This document shows, in pieces, positions 1-10,799 of a DNA stretch of 64,000 bases. The notes under the pieces were generated by a model. That model was not told the DNA's origin, made no database searches, and worked only from the letters and a program-made list of their open reading frames with translations. The first letter of the stretch is position 1; each line of letters begins with the position of its first letter. The stretch is from contig CP154956.1 in assembly GCA_039621445.1 (NCBI GenBank), positions 54,111,143 through 54,175,142 of the forward strand. Direction: 5' to 3'. The translations under genes and the position numbers were made by a program. This DNA comes from Euglena gracilis (taxonomy: Eukaryota; Euglenida; Euglenophyceae; Euglenales).

Positions 1-2200
1 CGGCAGATCTGATTGGAGCCTTGGATTCTTAAGGTCAAGGAAACTTGGCCGAGAGCTGAAAAATGGTGGTTCCCTCACCGCCCTCACCACCATATTCGGC
101 CCAGGGAAGAAAATTCACCCATTGGCCCGGAATAAAAAAAAATTGAACCAGCCATTTTTGCCAAAATTGGACCCCCATCACAGATTGGCCATTTGGAGGT
201 CCAAGGCAGCCAGGGGTCAATCTGTGGGCGGGGGGTAAGTTAGATAAATTCTGCTGCAGTCTTGGCTTGACCCCCCCCCCCCACCTCCCCTTGTCAGCAA
301 AGACAAAGCAGTTTCAAGCTGAAAAGGCTGTGGGGGGGGGGCAAGGTGCCTGGGTGGTTGGCATGAATTTCCTTTTGTCAACCATCTGTCATTAGACTGT
401 CGAATCATGACTGGGGGGGGGGGGCTACACCTCCCCTGCAAACGGCAATCTGTAATTTGGCGCAATTTCTCACAAAAAAATACCAGTTCGGCCGCAATGA
501 AGTTGCCCCTGTCGAACCGAAAAATTGTATAAAAAAAACGTGATCCCCCCCCATTTCTTCAAAAGAGGGAATGAAGAACAATTTTTGTTGGGAAAAGGTA
601 TTCCATTTGTTTTTGGGGGATTTTGGGGCAAGCAAAGAAAATCAAATACTTCAGGGTCAGTTGATCCACACACCAAAAAATCTGGATCCACACCTATTTT
701 GGCCTTATTTGTTGAGCAGCAAGCAGGAAAGGAAGGTCGGAAGGCCACAGCAAGGTGTAACGAAGGTGCGACGCAGTGCTACGGTGTGGGGAGGAGGGGG
801 GCCAGTGGGGAACTCCTTGCGAGTTTCGCCAGGAGCCTAGTGTTGGCCGGGGTTTGGGTTAGATAAAAGCATGATGACATAATTCACATCAAGTTGTCAG
901 AGTGAAGGGAGAACGTCAAAAAAATGGGTTGGGGTTGAAAGTGGGGTGCTTGTTAAAAGAGGAGGATTCGGGCAGAGTTGGGAAACATGCACTAGATCTT
1001 GTGCTTCCCAATCATGTCTGATTGCGGGTGCCGAAGGTGCAAACTGTCCCATCGGTGCACTTCCTTGGGGATATGCAGGATTTGTTGCAGGAAACCCTGT
1101 GGAAAAAATCAAAATGATTGGTGTAGGAACAGCTTTGTAATGGGGGAGGCTGAGAAAAAGTCTCCAGGTAACGAACGAGGCATTTTGGTAATATGACAAT
1201 TGGAAATTCGGTGAATTGGCAATTTGGGGCATTGCTTATTTGTCCTGCGCGGTCATTTTGGTCTTGGCTCATGGGTGAAGAAATGCAAATTGGCAAAACC
1301 AGGATCGTCATAACCAATCATCCGCCTGGGGCCCCTTAAGAAAACCGCTGATCATTCTGGTTTGAAATTTGGGCTCCGTGCGGAAAATTGGCCGTGCTAC
1401 TTCTGGAGGTCGGGCTGACCATGGTCGGGCCCACCAGGGTCGACCATTTGGCCATGGCTTATCGACCTCTGGAGGTCAGGCTGACCCCTTTTTTGAAATG
1501 TGGTCCAAAATATGATTCTCTTAATTCAGTTCAAAATGCACGGAATAACATCCAAATGTCCCTGAAAACGCCAAAAAAAGTCCCATATTCAAAAAAAAAA
1601 AATTGGTAAAAAACGGCCAAAATCAGTTGATTACATGGCCAAAAACAAATGCCCTTGTGTATTCAAGGCAAGGACAGCCACGCATGTATGACCAGGTCGC
1701 CCCAGTTCATAGATATATACCATAAATTGCCCTTCTTTGTGAAATGGAAAACCATAAAGGTCGTTTCTACCGGCCAGTCCGGCCATGTGGTCGGGAGCAA
1801 CGTCGGGACGACCTGTGGTTAAAAGTCATTTGATGAGCAAATTCCGCCCGGGGCCAGAAATTTGGGCTGCCCGTCCCCTCCTTTGGGGGGGGGGGGGCTG
1901 GACCCAGCTGAACCTGCCAGCAAACAACAGTCCAAACAGCTGAACAACAGCCAAAAAACGACCTGGGAAACACAGTGTCGAAAAAAATGAGTGTCTGGCA
2001 ACCCCATAAAACAGGTCCCAAAAAGCCCCCAAAACACCCTTCTTTGATACCGTGCCCCCCCCCAGTTATTCACCCCTCCCCCCATAGGTCACCCCGGCTT
2101 CACCCCCGCAGCAACCTTTCTTTGGAAAAATGAAGCAGCTCTGGGAAGTGTTCATTCTGCCCATGAGAGGGTCCCCCCCCCCCCCCCCCCCCCCGAGTTA
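1..2200. other. No gene recognised; poly-C/poly-G rich spacer
   Basis: I see no exon here with recognisable protein features or paired splice signals. Homopolymer C or G tracts of 8-22 bases recur (near 270, 331, 413, 1890 and 2173). A short direct repeat, TCTGGAGGTCRGGCTGACC, occurs at about 1401 and 1469. Open frames in this stretch run through the homopolymers and look like artefacts. Confidence 0.6.
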
Positions 2201-2555
2201 GTCACCCCCCCCCTGTTAGTCACCCTGGGGCAACGGTGATTTTTAATCAAAATTTTCAAGAAATTTCGGCGCTTTTCGACGAGACTTTTCCTTTTTCGGC
2301 CGGATCCAGCAAAAAGAGTTTGGCCAGCAGGGCTGGCAGCAACCCCCAGAAGAGTGCCGATCTGCAACAGACACTCCAACAAATTCCTGAGTTTGCATTA
2401 GACTTGATTCTTTTATTGGGGAGTGGTTATTCTTCACGGGGTTGCAAGACATGGCCTGCACGCAGGGGTTTTCTTGAGCCGGAGGGAGGTCCAGCCTTTC
2501 CATCCCAGTTCCCAGCAACTGGGCTGAGGAGACGGCCCCCCAGTCCACAGCAAAC

Positions 2556-2690
2556 CTGAACCCTTCATTGAACCGTATCCAGAAGGATCCTGAGAATACG
2601 GCTGACTTTGCCCCCAACCACCCTGCTGCTGGTGCTGTTGGCCATACGGAGCATTGTAGCCTGCTTGATATCCTTGTTGATTGGCGTCAC
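2556..2690 (-). CDS. Putative exon of a Q/G/Y-rich low-complexity protein
   Basis: Read on the minus strand, this 135-bp segment starts after a splice acceptor (AATAG) and ends at a donor (CAG|GTTTGC). It encodes a glutamine, glycine and tyrosine-rich stretch with YQAGYNAPYGQQHQQQGG and WGQSQPYSQDPSGYG. Such prion-like composition is common in the tails of RNA-binding proteins of the hnRNP/FUS or KH types, but no RNA-binding domain is visible, so the function is open. A possible next exon on the same strand begins after GTTGCAG at about 2357 and stays open to a stop near 2243. A plus-strand stretch at 2300-2350 reads FGQQGWQQPP and resembles it in mirror image, which hints at an old inverted duplication. 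This could be a fragment rather than a working gene. Confidence 0.35.
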
Positions 2691-2989
2691 CTATTATTTT
2701 TTGAAGGACCTTGCCTTGGCAAGGACAGATTCAAACCTCCCCAGTAGCTCATTCGTTTATGACGTCAACGCGGACGATTCCGCTACCTTTGTCGTCAATG
2801 CGCGCAATGTGTATGCCCATGTACAGGAATTCACGAGGAGGTCATCCTGTGGCAACGGCCCGCGCACAGCTGGACCGCGATGACCTTGAGATTAAACTCC
2901 GACATGGGAAAAGCTTGACAAGATGTAAAAGATCGCCACAGGAATGCATTCTTCTCACGATCGCGTAAGTTGATAATGTGCCGCCCCCC

Positions 2990-4940
2990 CGCAGATTTTT
3001 GAGGATGGAGGGGATATTGCATCTTTTCTTTGCGGTCGAGCCTGTGAAACGAGTCAGCCATTGGACGTTCCAGATGGCACCTGCACCAGAGATCAGGAGC
3101 TTTTTTTTTTGAATTGCCAACGTTTCAAAATTGAATTTTCACAATTCAGCGCGTTCGACAAGGATCTGTTGGGTTTCAGACCGACAAGAGGGGCAGAGTT
3201 GGTTGTTTATCCACGCCAAAACCACTCGATCCACACCTTTTCTTCCCCCCCCCCCTTTGCTTTGATGGCGTCATGATGTGCGGACGATCAGCTTCTTTTT
3301 GAGGAAGTGCACAGGCTGGGCAAACCCGAACCGGAAACCTTCAAATGATGCCATGTGAACACATTTGAGGCCTCATGGCAACTGGCATGTGCTTGTTCGC
3401 TGCACAACCGCCACCAACCCTTTCCCTAACCCTCACCCTAACCCCAACCCCCTGACCCCAATCCTAACCCTGACCCAAACCCCATTCCTTCAAGATTGTG
3501 CAGCGAACAAGAACTTCAGTGAACATGCATCGTGCCATGGGGTGCCATGGGGCAGGGGGGAAGTGCCTTTTGACCCCCCGGCGGCCGGCGGGGGGGTCAG
3601 GTTTGAGTGGGCAATGCATTTTTGGACCCCCCAGGTGAAGTTCACCGTTTGAAAGTTCACCGGGGGGGGGGGTCCCTGGACCCGCCCCGGGGGGGTCCAG
3701 GGTTGGGCACTGGGGTCCCCCCCAGTGCCCAACCCAACGGTGAACTTCACCGGTGAAGTCCACCACAAGAGCACTTTATTGGCCAAAAATGACCTTTTGG
3801 GCAAGTTTTCGGAAATTTCGACAAAATTCCATGAACCATCAACCTCAAAATGACCATTGGAGGTTCGGCAGCCCCCCCCCCCTGGTGGTCGGACCCCTCG
3901 GCACGACAAAATGGGGACCCCCCTTGGTCAGCCAACCCCCTCGGCACGGCATGCCGAACCATACTATGGATTTTCCTTTGGGAAATTCCGGCTGTCCGCC
4001 ACGGTGGACCCCCCCCCTGGGGAACTCGGTACGGCAAAATGGGGAACCCTCCCCCTGGTGGCCAAGGGTCCTCGTCAGACGTGCCGAAACTCCATTTTGA
4101 GAGGAAAAGGAGCAAAATCTCACCCATCAACGTTTCAACCCCAACCATCAAAACGGTGAAGCTCACCGGTGAACGTTCGCCGGTGAACTTCCACAGCCCC
4201 CCCCCGTTTGAGGTTGCTTTTTGAAGAAGAAAAAAAATGGAGTTTTTGCATTTTCAAAAAAGTTGTTGTGTTCTTCTTTAAAAAAAAATCACGTTTGTTT
4301 GTTTGGAAATCGACAAAAATGATTCTTTGTCAGAATGGGGAAATTGCCTGTTTTGAAACTGTCATTTTTTAATCCTGTTGATGTGTGGAGCAAATGTGTT
4401 TTCAAAATTGTTGAACAAAAAATATATATTGTAAATAAATAAAAAGTAAAATTAGGATTTTCCCACATGAAAATTAGGAGTTTGGTATGTTATATATTAT
4501 AATAATATAATAATAATATGATATGAAAATATGATATAATATGATAATAATATAGGAAGGAATTTCCCCAGTTTTACCCCAAATGCTCATGTTCGGGACA
4601 CTTTTGTTAGCTAGTACAGTGTATTTTTTGTTCGGAGTTATGTGGGGTGGGGATCGACCTTGGTCACTCTCGGACCCTGCGGTCGCCTCGCTTGACTCCC
4701 CCACCAACCCCCTCCCCTCCCCCCCGACCGAGCGACCAAGGCGACCGTGGGCCGATTGTGGTCGCCCCCCACAACCCCCCCCCCCCCCGGCCAGAAACAG
4801 GCCAAATTGGTCGTGGGACGCCGATTCGGGCGTTAACCTGGTGCCTGGGGCACAGTTTTCGATGTAAAAAGCAAAAAACACATGTTTTTCAAAAACATCA
4901 CAAAAAACAGGTGGTTTGCAGATGGGTTGCTTTGGGCCCC
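2990..4940. other. Non-coding stretch with telomere-like and inverted motifs
   Basis: No gene is recognisable. The stretch holds a degenerate CCCTAA block (3424-3483), repeated copies of CCGGTGAAC and its complement (about 3638-3660, 3738-3766 and 4152-4190) that look like the arms of a small inverted-repeat element, an AT-rich block (4420-4560) and poly-C tracts. Confidence 0.5.
3424..3483. repeat. Interstitial telomere-like repeat (degenerate CCCTAA)
   Basis: About 60 bases consist of CCCTAA, CCCTCA, CCCCAA and CCCTGA variants in tandem. Another short TTAGGG pair is at about 29041-29056. This is decayed telomeric or telomere-like sequence inside a chromosome; I cannot tell healed breaks from chance expansion. 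Confidence 0.6.
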
Positions 4941-4959
4941 CACCTATTCCTTGTTCCAG

Positions 4960-5516
4960 ATTCCACAATGACAGCTGGAATTGAGCTGGTTGAATCTCCT
5001 GAAATTGCAGATTATAATTTGCCATCTGGAGCTTCTTTCAACCAGAGCAACGCCGCAGCAGTGAATCCCAACTCTGCAAATGCTTGGAGACACAAACTGT
5101 TGGGAGGTTGGATGTTTGTTCTTTTCCCCTGCAAGTGGAAAGTTAACCCTCCTTCGTCCACAAAGCAATTGCAAGATGCTGACAATGCAGCCGTTGAGGA
5201 ATATGACCCAGGGCAGGTGGTTGTGACAGACCACACGCCGGTCTTTTCAGGACCAATCTACAACTTGGATTCATTGGATGATTTACCCGAACCCATTGAA
5301 AGTCACCAGCAATTGGAGCATCTGGAAGGTGATGAATCTGACCCTTTCTCCGCCCATCGTTACCGCCTCATTACAACACATATTTTGCCTCCGGTGGTTG
5401 TTTATGCACCACCAGCCCGCCCAGCAATCCCAGAGGGTGAGGCCAAGGCATCATTGCGTGTGGGTTGGTTCGTGGTTTGCCCAGAACTGTTGACACTGGA
5501 TGCTGACTCACAGAAG
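4960..5516 (+). CDS. Unidentified acidic protein, single long exon
   Basis: I do not recognise this protein. The frame is open from a splice acceptor (TTGTTCCAG, ending at 4959) to a plausible donor (AAGG|GTCCAC) at about 5516. The first in-frame ATG is at 4968. About 180 residues have ordinary composition, unlike the homopolymer-driven frames nearby. The middle is acidic (DSLDDLPEPIE and EHLEGDESDPFSAHRYR), and there are hydrophobic, proline-containing stretches such as ILPPVVVYAPPARPAIPEGEA and GWFVVCPELLTLDADSQ. No catalytic motif, signal peptide or clear membrane segment is visible. Past 5516 the frame enters poly-C runs and ends at 5708, probably intronic. It lies just left of the inverted-repeat element that starts at 5762, so it may be a host exon or a fragment carried by an older element. 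Confidence 0.4.
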
Positions 5517-5811
5517 GGTCCACCCCCCCCACTCGAAGCTCGGCACAGCAATTTACGATTTTTCACAGTTGCCGGAGGCGCCAGCCGACCCAACCCCCCC
5601 CCCCAAATTTCACACATTTTTACAACAACAGGAGTACCATGCCCCCCCCCCCCCCGAGCTATAGCTCACTGTCATAGCACTTTTATAAAAACGTCAAAAA
5701 AGTGCTGAATAAACGACGTCTTTTTTGAGGTTTTCAAAAATTACTTTTTGGCAAATGTGCTAAAAACGTGTTCAGCCCGCCAAATGCCTGCCCTGAAATT
5801 CGTGGTCATGA

Positions 5812-5945
5812 ACACGTTTTCCATGAGGGCATTTGTGGCAATGACACGTTTTCCATGACGGCATCTGTGGCATTGACACGTTTTCCATTACGGCATCTGT
5901 GGCAATTGCACGTTTTCCATTTCGGCATCTGTGGCATTGACCAGG
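5812..5945. repeat. Subterminal tandem array, element A left
   Basis: Four copies of a roughly 31-bp unit of the form CACGTTTTCCATKACGGCAT plus CTGTGGCATTGA. The core ACACGTTTT matches the tip of the element's terminal inverted repeat. Confidence 0.8.
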
Positions 5946-5972
5946 CTTTTACCAACCCGGGGGGGGGGTGCC

Positions 5973-6377
5973 CAGGGTTCGATATAAGGAGGGCGTACAT
6001 GGTTTAGGTGGGGGGGGTTCCCCCCCCCCCCCCCCCCCCCTCCTGGCCCGCAGGGGGGGGTCCGGACCACCCCCCCCCCACCTGCAAGGGGGGTCCGGAC
6101 CGACCCTCGGGGGCAAAAATTGACCCCCCCCCAAAAGGGTCAATTTTTTCCTCCGGCGCTTTGCGCCGAAAATTTTTTGCATTTTTGGCACATTTTTGCC
6201 CAAAAAGTGCCCAAAATGGCACTTTTGGTCGTTTTGGGGGGTCAAAAATTTTCGGCCACCCTGACCGCGCACCTGTTTAGGTGGGGGGGGGGGGGTCCCC
6301 CCCCACCCCCCCCCCCTGGCCCCAGGGGAGAGGGCCGGCCCACCCCCCCCCCCCACCTGTCCTTATATCGAACCCTG
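5973..6377. mobile_element. hAT-type MITE copy 1, exact 8-bp target duplication
   Basis: The element begins CAGGGTTCGATATAAGGAGG and ends with the complement, TCCTTATATCGAACCCTG. The flanks are GGGGTGCC on both sides (5965-5972 and 6378-6385), a perfect 8-bp duplication, which is the hAT superfamily signature along with CAGGG termini. The interior has poly-C blocks and a small hairpin, CGGCGCTTTGCGCCG, near 6152. It has no coding capacity. Confidence 0.85.
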
Positions 6378-6599
6378 GGGGTGCCTTGTGCTATAGGGTG
6401 CCTGCCCATAGCAGGCACACCCTCCGGGGGTCAGATCCAAGGTGGGTGCCCAACCCGGAATACATACCCAACCGATCATGGCGTGCCCTTATCATTGAAC
6501 AGTCTCACCATTGAACAAAAACATTTGCAACCAAATGCTTGAAATGCTGCCATTTTTGTGGAATTGGCACTTGAACAATCACGGGAGACAAGGCACAGG

Positions 6600-7660
6600 G
6601 GGGGGAGGGGGGGGGTCCGAGGGGGGGGTTGGAAGCTGTACAGGGGGGGGGGGGAGGGGGGGGTCCCCAGAAAATCACAACTGTACTGCCTACCCCCGAG
6701 ACAGTTGCGACATTTTTCGTCCAATTGAGGTTGGCAATGGTGGATTTTGCGAAATTTAGATGCATTTTGCAAAATATTTGTCTTGTAAAAAGAGTGGTAG
6801 CCAGTATTTTCATAGCAGAAAGGCAGGAAGCAGCTTCAAACACTCCCCCTTGGCACACCATGCGGAACTGAGCCAGGGTTGACGTTTTTTTTGTTCTTCA
6901 ACAAAGAACAAAAAATATGTTTTTTTTTCCCAAAAAAACCACACAAAAACATTAAAAAAAAGTTTCAAAAAAACTTCCCCCAAACCCCCATGAGGTTTTT
7001 TTTGTTTTTTTTAAAAACATATTTTTTCTTAGGGGGTACCCCCCCCTTTCCCCCCCCCCCCCCCAGTTACACCTCCGTGACCTCCCCCGTGACCCGAGAA
7101 TTGATCTTTTGCCGTTCTTTTTTAAAAAGCATTTTTTTTATAAAAAAAACAATGAACTTTCTTGTATCCTTGTCCGCCCAATGCACTTTCACACCCAAAA
7201 ATGGCCAAAATTTTTTTGAAAGAAGTGCCAAAAACTGGTGCATTTCCCCACCCAGAACGGAATTTTGACCCCCCCCTTAATTGAGCATTTGGGTCCGGGA
7301 AAAAAAAATTTCATGCGCCAAAGGCGCCAAATTTTTTTTTGCCCTATTTCTGAAGGAATTTTTGACCCCCCTTATTTGCCCCCCCCCCCCTTATTTGACC
7401 CCGCGACCCCCCCCTTCGTGCCCCCCCCATGCCCCCCCCCCCCGCGACCCGCACCACCCCCTTAAAAAAGCATGTTTTTTTTGTTTCAAAAAAACAAGCC
7501 GTTTTTAAAATATTTTCATCTGTCTCGGGGGGGTTGGAAGTGGGGGGGAGGGGGGGGGGCCCGGGAGGGGGGGGGTCCCGGGAGGGGGGGGTTGGAACTG
7601 TACAGGGGGGGGGAGGGGGGGGTCCCAAGGTTTGACCAACTGTACTGCCTTGTCCCCACG
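6600..7660. repeat. Direct repeat pair around CTGTACAGGGGG
   Basis: A block of about 90 bp containing GGTTGGAAGCTGTACAGGGG and AACTGTACTGCCT occurs at about 6620-6705. It recurs at about 7585-7655 in the same orientation. Both copies are interrupted by poly-G. Confidence 0.5.
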
Positions 7661-7950
7661 GATCATGTAACAAAAACCATTGCATTTGCCTTGTGCACCA
7701 TACCACGCTCCAGGCTTCTTTTTAAGTCACCTGACCCCCCCCCCCCCGGGGGGGAGGGGGGTGGGTGGGTGGGGCCGGGGCCGGCCCCCCCCCCCCCGGG
7801 GGGGGGGGTCCCGCGCCGGAGGCGCTGGGTATACCCCCCCCCTTATTTACCCCCCCTTAATTGAGCATTTGGGTCCGGGGAAGAAATTTTTTTAGGCGCC
7901 AAAGGCGCCGAAAATTTTTTTTGCCCTCTTTCCAAAGGAATTTTTGACCC
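7277..7950. repeat. Direct repeat pair, TTAATTGAGCATTTGGGTCC
   Basis: About 95 bp at 7277-7372 recurs at 7853-7950. Both contain TTAATTGAGCATTTGGGTCC, the palindrome GGCGCCAAAGGCGCC, and AAGGAATTTTTGACCCCCC. A palindromic variant (CTTATTTGAGCA with TGCTCAAATAAG) follows at 7970-8022. Confidence 0.6.
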
Positions 7951-8264
7951 CCCCTTATTTGACCCCCCCCCTTATTTGAGCATTTGGGGGGTCCTTTGAC
8001 CCGTGTGTGTGCTCAAATAAGGGGGGGGGAGTGGTACCTTTTCGGCGCGAAGCGCCGAAAATTTTTGAAAATTGCCTTTAACGGGCCCGATTTTAGGGGG
8101 GTCCCCGCCCCCCCCCCCTCCCCGGGGGGGTCCCGCACCACCCTGGGTGGGTGAGGGGGGACCCCCCTCCCCCCCCCGGGTCTTAAAAAGAAGCCTGCCA
8201 CACTCACATTTTGTGGTGGACATTTTCTGAAGAGAGGAATTCAAACGGGCCGTGCGTGGGGGGG

Positions 8265-8570
8265 GTGCTATAGCACCACGTCCAGGCAACAAAGAAAGCA
8301 TCCAGCTCAGGATAAGATGCTTGCCGATGTTGACACAGTTTGGCAAACTCCAAACAGTTGGCAACAGCAGCAAGCTCTACCTACGTACGGTGCCAGACTG
8401 TTTCTTCGTGTTGCCCTGTGCCAGCAAGGTGCCATGAGGGGATCAACCTTCGGCTTCTTGGCATCTTACTGGTATATCGCAAGAGCAGCCAGGAACAGTT
8501 CCGTCCCAGGGGGAGGTGGCAAAAGACCATTCACGAAGTTTGCTGTGCGTTTAGCCACATGCAAAAAAAG
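8265..8570 (-). pseudogene. Truncated copy of the recombinase-like ORF
   Basis: Read on the minus strand this segment matches the first ~290 bp of the ORF at 10981-11665. That includes the stretches encoding the PPPP motif, LFLAAL and the region ending ELDAFF. It stops abruptly at about 8265 in unrelated C-rich sequence and has frame-breaking changes. It lies inside element A just as the better copy lies inside element B, in mirror orientation. Confidence 0.65.
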
Positions 8571-8579
8571 GGGGGGGGG

Positions 8580-8700
8580 TAACACGTTTTCCAGTACGGC
8601 ATCTGTGGCATTGACATGTTTTCCATTTCGGCATCTGTGGAATGACACGTTTTCCATTACGGCATCTGTGGTTAGGCACGTTTTCCATTAGGGCACCTTT
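8580..8700. repeat. Subterminal tandem array, element A right
   Basis: Four copies of the same roughly 31-bp unit as at 5812-5945 (CACGTTTTCC with GGCATCTGTGG). The array lies between the truncated ORF copy and the right terminal repeat. Confidence 0.8.
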
Positions 8701-8804
8701 TTTTGGTCCGAATTTCACATTTTCGCGTTTTTGACCCCTGGCGTGACTCATGACCACGAATTTCAAGGCAGGCATTTGGTGGGCTCTGAACACGTTTTTA
8801 AACA

Positions 8805-8927
8805 AATTGTGGCTGACCCAAATTTCAGCCTGAAAACGTGTTCAGGGGGCCCCCTTCCCCCCCCCCCCCCCCCTGCTGAACACGTTTCCAGGCTGAAATC
8901 TGGGCTCAGCCACAATTTGTGTGTAAA
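8805..8927. repeat. Imperfect long palindrome
   Basis: Arms of about 45 bp run from ACAAATTGTGGCTGACCC to AAAACGTGTTCA, then in complement back to CAGCCACAATTTGT. They are separated by a poly-C/G centre. A closely matching palindrome is at 10571-10692. The tip motif AAAACGTGTTCAG of the flanking elements is part of each arm. Confidence 0.75.
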
Positions 8928-9270
8928 AAATTGACCATTTTTTGCGAACATCCCAAAAAAAATGGCCAAAATAAACCCTTTTGGGCTGTCCGAGGTCCCC
9001 CCCCCCCCGAGCTTCTCCCCGCACTACGCTGTTTTTTGACATCAATTATTAAAATTTGTGACCCTCACCCCCCCCCCTCTGTGACAAGAACTGTGTTTGG
9101 GCCAAGAGTTTGGGGGAGCCTGAAGGTGGACCACGGCGCCAAAGGCGCCGTGGTCGCCCCCAGGCCCCCTTAAAACCTTGGCCCAAAACACTGTTCTTGG
9201 TTTGAAACCGTGTTTGGGCGAAGATTTAAGACTTGTAAAGTCTCGAAATCGGCCCAAACATGGTTTCTAT

Positions 9271-9377
9271 ACAAAAATCGACCGACACTAACAGATTCAG
9301 CAGGGGCGCCGGGCGCGAGCGAGCGAAGCGAGCCGCCCGGCGCCCCTGCTGAATCTGTTAGTGTTGGTCGATTTTTC
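9271..9377. repeat. Near-perfect 43-bp hairpin
   Basis: The left arm starts AAAAATCGACCGACACTAAC and ends GGGGCGCCGGGCG; the right arm is its complement with one mismatch over about 43 bp. The loop is the short CGAGC/GAAGC repeat. It starts the 32-bp-repeat region and shares the ATCGACCGACACTAAC motif with it. Confidence 0.85.
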
Positions 9378-9471
9378 TAAAACCTATTTTGTCTGGGCCC
9401 GACGCCTGTCTTGATATTCATTCGACCGAACCGCCTGGACGGAAATATGGTCAAAAAAGTGGTTTTTGGCC

Positions 9472-9600
9472 CATTAACGGGCGCCTGAATGGAAATCGAC
9501 CGACACTAACGGGCGCCTGAATGGAAATCGACCGACACTAACGGGCGCCTGAATGGAAATCGACTGACATAAACGGTTTCTGATGTCTTGGAAATCGACC
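9472..9600. repeat. 32-bp tandem repeat array, block 1
   Basis: Three to four copies of a 32-bp unit, AACGGGCGCCTGAATGGAAA plus TCGACCGACACT, stand head to tail, the last diverged. There is no spacer, so it is a minisatellite and not a CRISPR array. Confidence 0.85.
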
Positions 9601-9719
9601 GACCTTTTGTGTCCTTTTTTTGAATGCCCTTTTTCCGTTTCGGGACATTTTAGGTTTCAGCCTGAAATCCGTTATCGACCCAACCTTTTGTTCCCTTTTT
9701 CGGAATGCAGCTTTTCTTC

Positions 9720-9870
9720 CATTTTGAAAGAAACAATCTCTACATCAAGAACTGTGTCTTAAACGCAGACTCTGCATTTTTTCGGAATGCATTTTTTCTT
9801 CCATTTTGACAAGAACAATATCTATCTCAAGAACTGTGCCTAAAACGCAGACTCTGCATTTTTTAGAAAC
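9720..9870. repeat. Direct repeat pair, CGCAGACTCTGCATTTTTT
   Basis: Two copies, about 83 bp apart, of CAAGAACTGTGYCTWAAACG followed by CAGACTCTGCATTTTTT. CAGACTCTG is itself palindromic. Confidence 0.6.
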
Positions 9871-10264
9871 ACAGATTTTGACCAAAGCCATGTTGCCAGG
9901 AACACAGCCTTGCAATAGAATAGAATTGCAATACAGGCGTCGAGCCCAGAAAATAGGTTTAACGTGGCCAAATCACTCCTCACCCAAAAGCTTTTCTTTC
10001 AGATGACCAGTGATAACAACTGGTTCAGGGCAAATTTGCCGAATGCTTTTTCTGAAGTCCCAGAAAATGATAATCTTCAGCTCCGTCCTTCCGTCTGTTC
10101 CATCCAAAGTTCAGCCAGCTGCGATCACCTGACCACAAAATTTGGTTTTTGTCTGGTCCATAACGCCTCCACAACCCCATAGGACCAAAAATGTCTTCAA
10201 AAAAGGGAGATCCAAAATGTCCAAAAAGTCACTAAAAATTCCCAATCTGACCAGCAACAGATTT

Positions 10265-10400
10265 CAATGGAATGGAAATCGACCGACATAAACGGGCGCC
10301 TGAATGGAAATCGACTGACATAAACGGGCGCCTGAATGGAAATCGACTGACATAAACGGGCGCCTGAATGGAAATCGACTGACACAAACAATTTCAGGCT
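10265..10400. repeat. 32-bp tandem repeat array, block 2
   Basis: Four copies of the same 32-bp unit as block 1 (AACGGGCGCCTGAATGGAAA plus TCGACTGACATA), in the same orientation. Both blocks sit near a copy of AGGCGTCGRGCCCAGAAAAT (about 9933 and 10433). That motif also appears inverted near 9377-9405. Confidence 0.85.
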
Positions 10401-10570
10401 GAAATCCGTTAATGTCAGTAGAATTTCAAGACAGGCGTCGGGCCCAGAAAATAGGTTTTAAAGTGTTCCCCCTCCAAAGTGGCCAAATTTTTTTGGCAAA
10501 TTTTGGTTTACCTCCCTCAAAATGGCCGTATTCTTTGGGTGTTTTTCAAAGGTTTTCAAAGGTTTTCTAT

Positions 10571-10692
10571 ACACAAATTGTGGCTGAGCCCAGATTTCAG
10601 CCTGAAAACGTGTTCAGCCAGGGGCCCCCGAAGGGGGCCCCTGAACACGTTTTCAGGCTGAAATCTGGGCTCAGCCACAATTTGTTTAAAAA
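10571..10692. repeat. Near-perfect ~110-bp palindrome
   Basis: The arms run from ACAAATTGTGGCTGAGCCCA through TTTCAGCCTGAAAACGTGTT to the centre CAGGGGCCCCCGAAGGGGGC, then back in complement to CAGCCACAATTTGT. The match is nearly perfect. It abuts the left tip of element B and mirrors the palindrome beside element A. Confidence 0.85.
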
Positions 10693-10799
10693 CGTTTTCA
10701 GAGCCCGCCAAATGCCTGCCCTGAAATTCGTGGTCATGATTCACGCAAGGGGTCAAAAACGCGAATTTGTGAAATTCGGACCCAAAAAACGATGCCCTC

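Larger units (their letters stand above)
5762..8801 (-). mobile_element. Inverted-repeat element A with subterminal arrays (nested insertions)
   Basis: The left end reads AAAACGTGTTCAGCCCGCC and continues into AATGCCTGCCCTGAAATTCG; the right end near 8720-8800 is its inverted complement with a few changes. Both tips are flanked by TA. Inside each end is an array of a roughly 31-bp unit containing ACACGTTTTCC and GGCATCTGTGGCA. The interior holds a hAT-type MITE (5973-6377), C-rich filler, and a truncated minus-strand copy of the ORF that is nearly whole in element B. The TA flanks would fit the Tc1/mariner superfamily, but no DDE transposase is visible, so the class is undecided. Confidence 0.6.

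Noticed and set aside
3365-4166. Six overlapping 90-140 codon ORFs
   Set aside because: All pass through poly-C and inverted motifs; none shows a domain.
5812-5945. Possible CRISPR array
   Set aside because: Tandem ~31-bp units without spacers, duplicated at four sites as part of an inverted-repeat element.
9472-10400. Possible CRISPR array
   Set aside because: The 32-bp units are contiguous without unique spacers, and the genome is eukaryotic.
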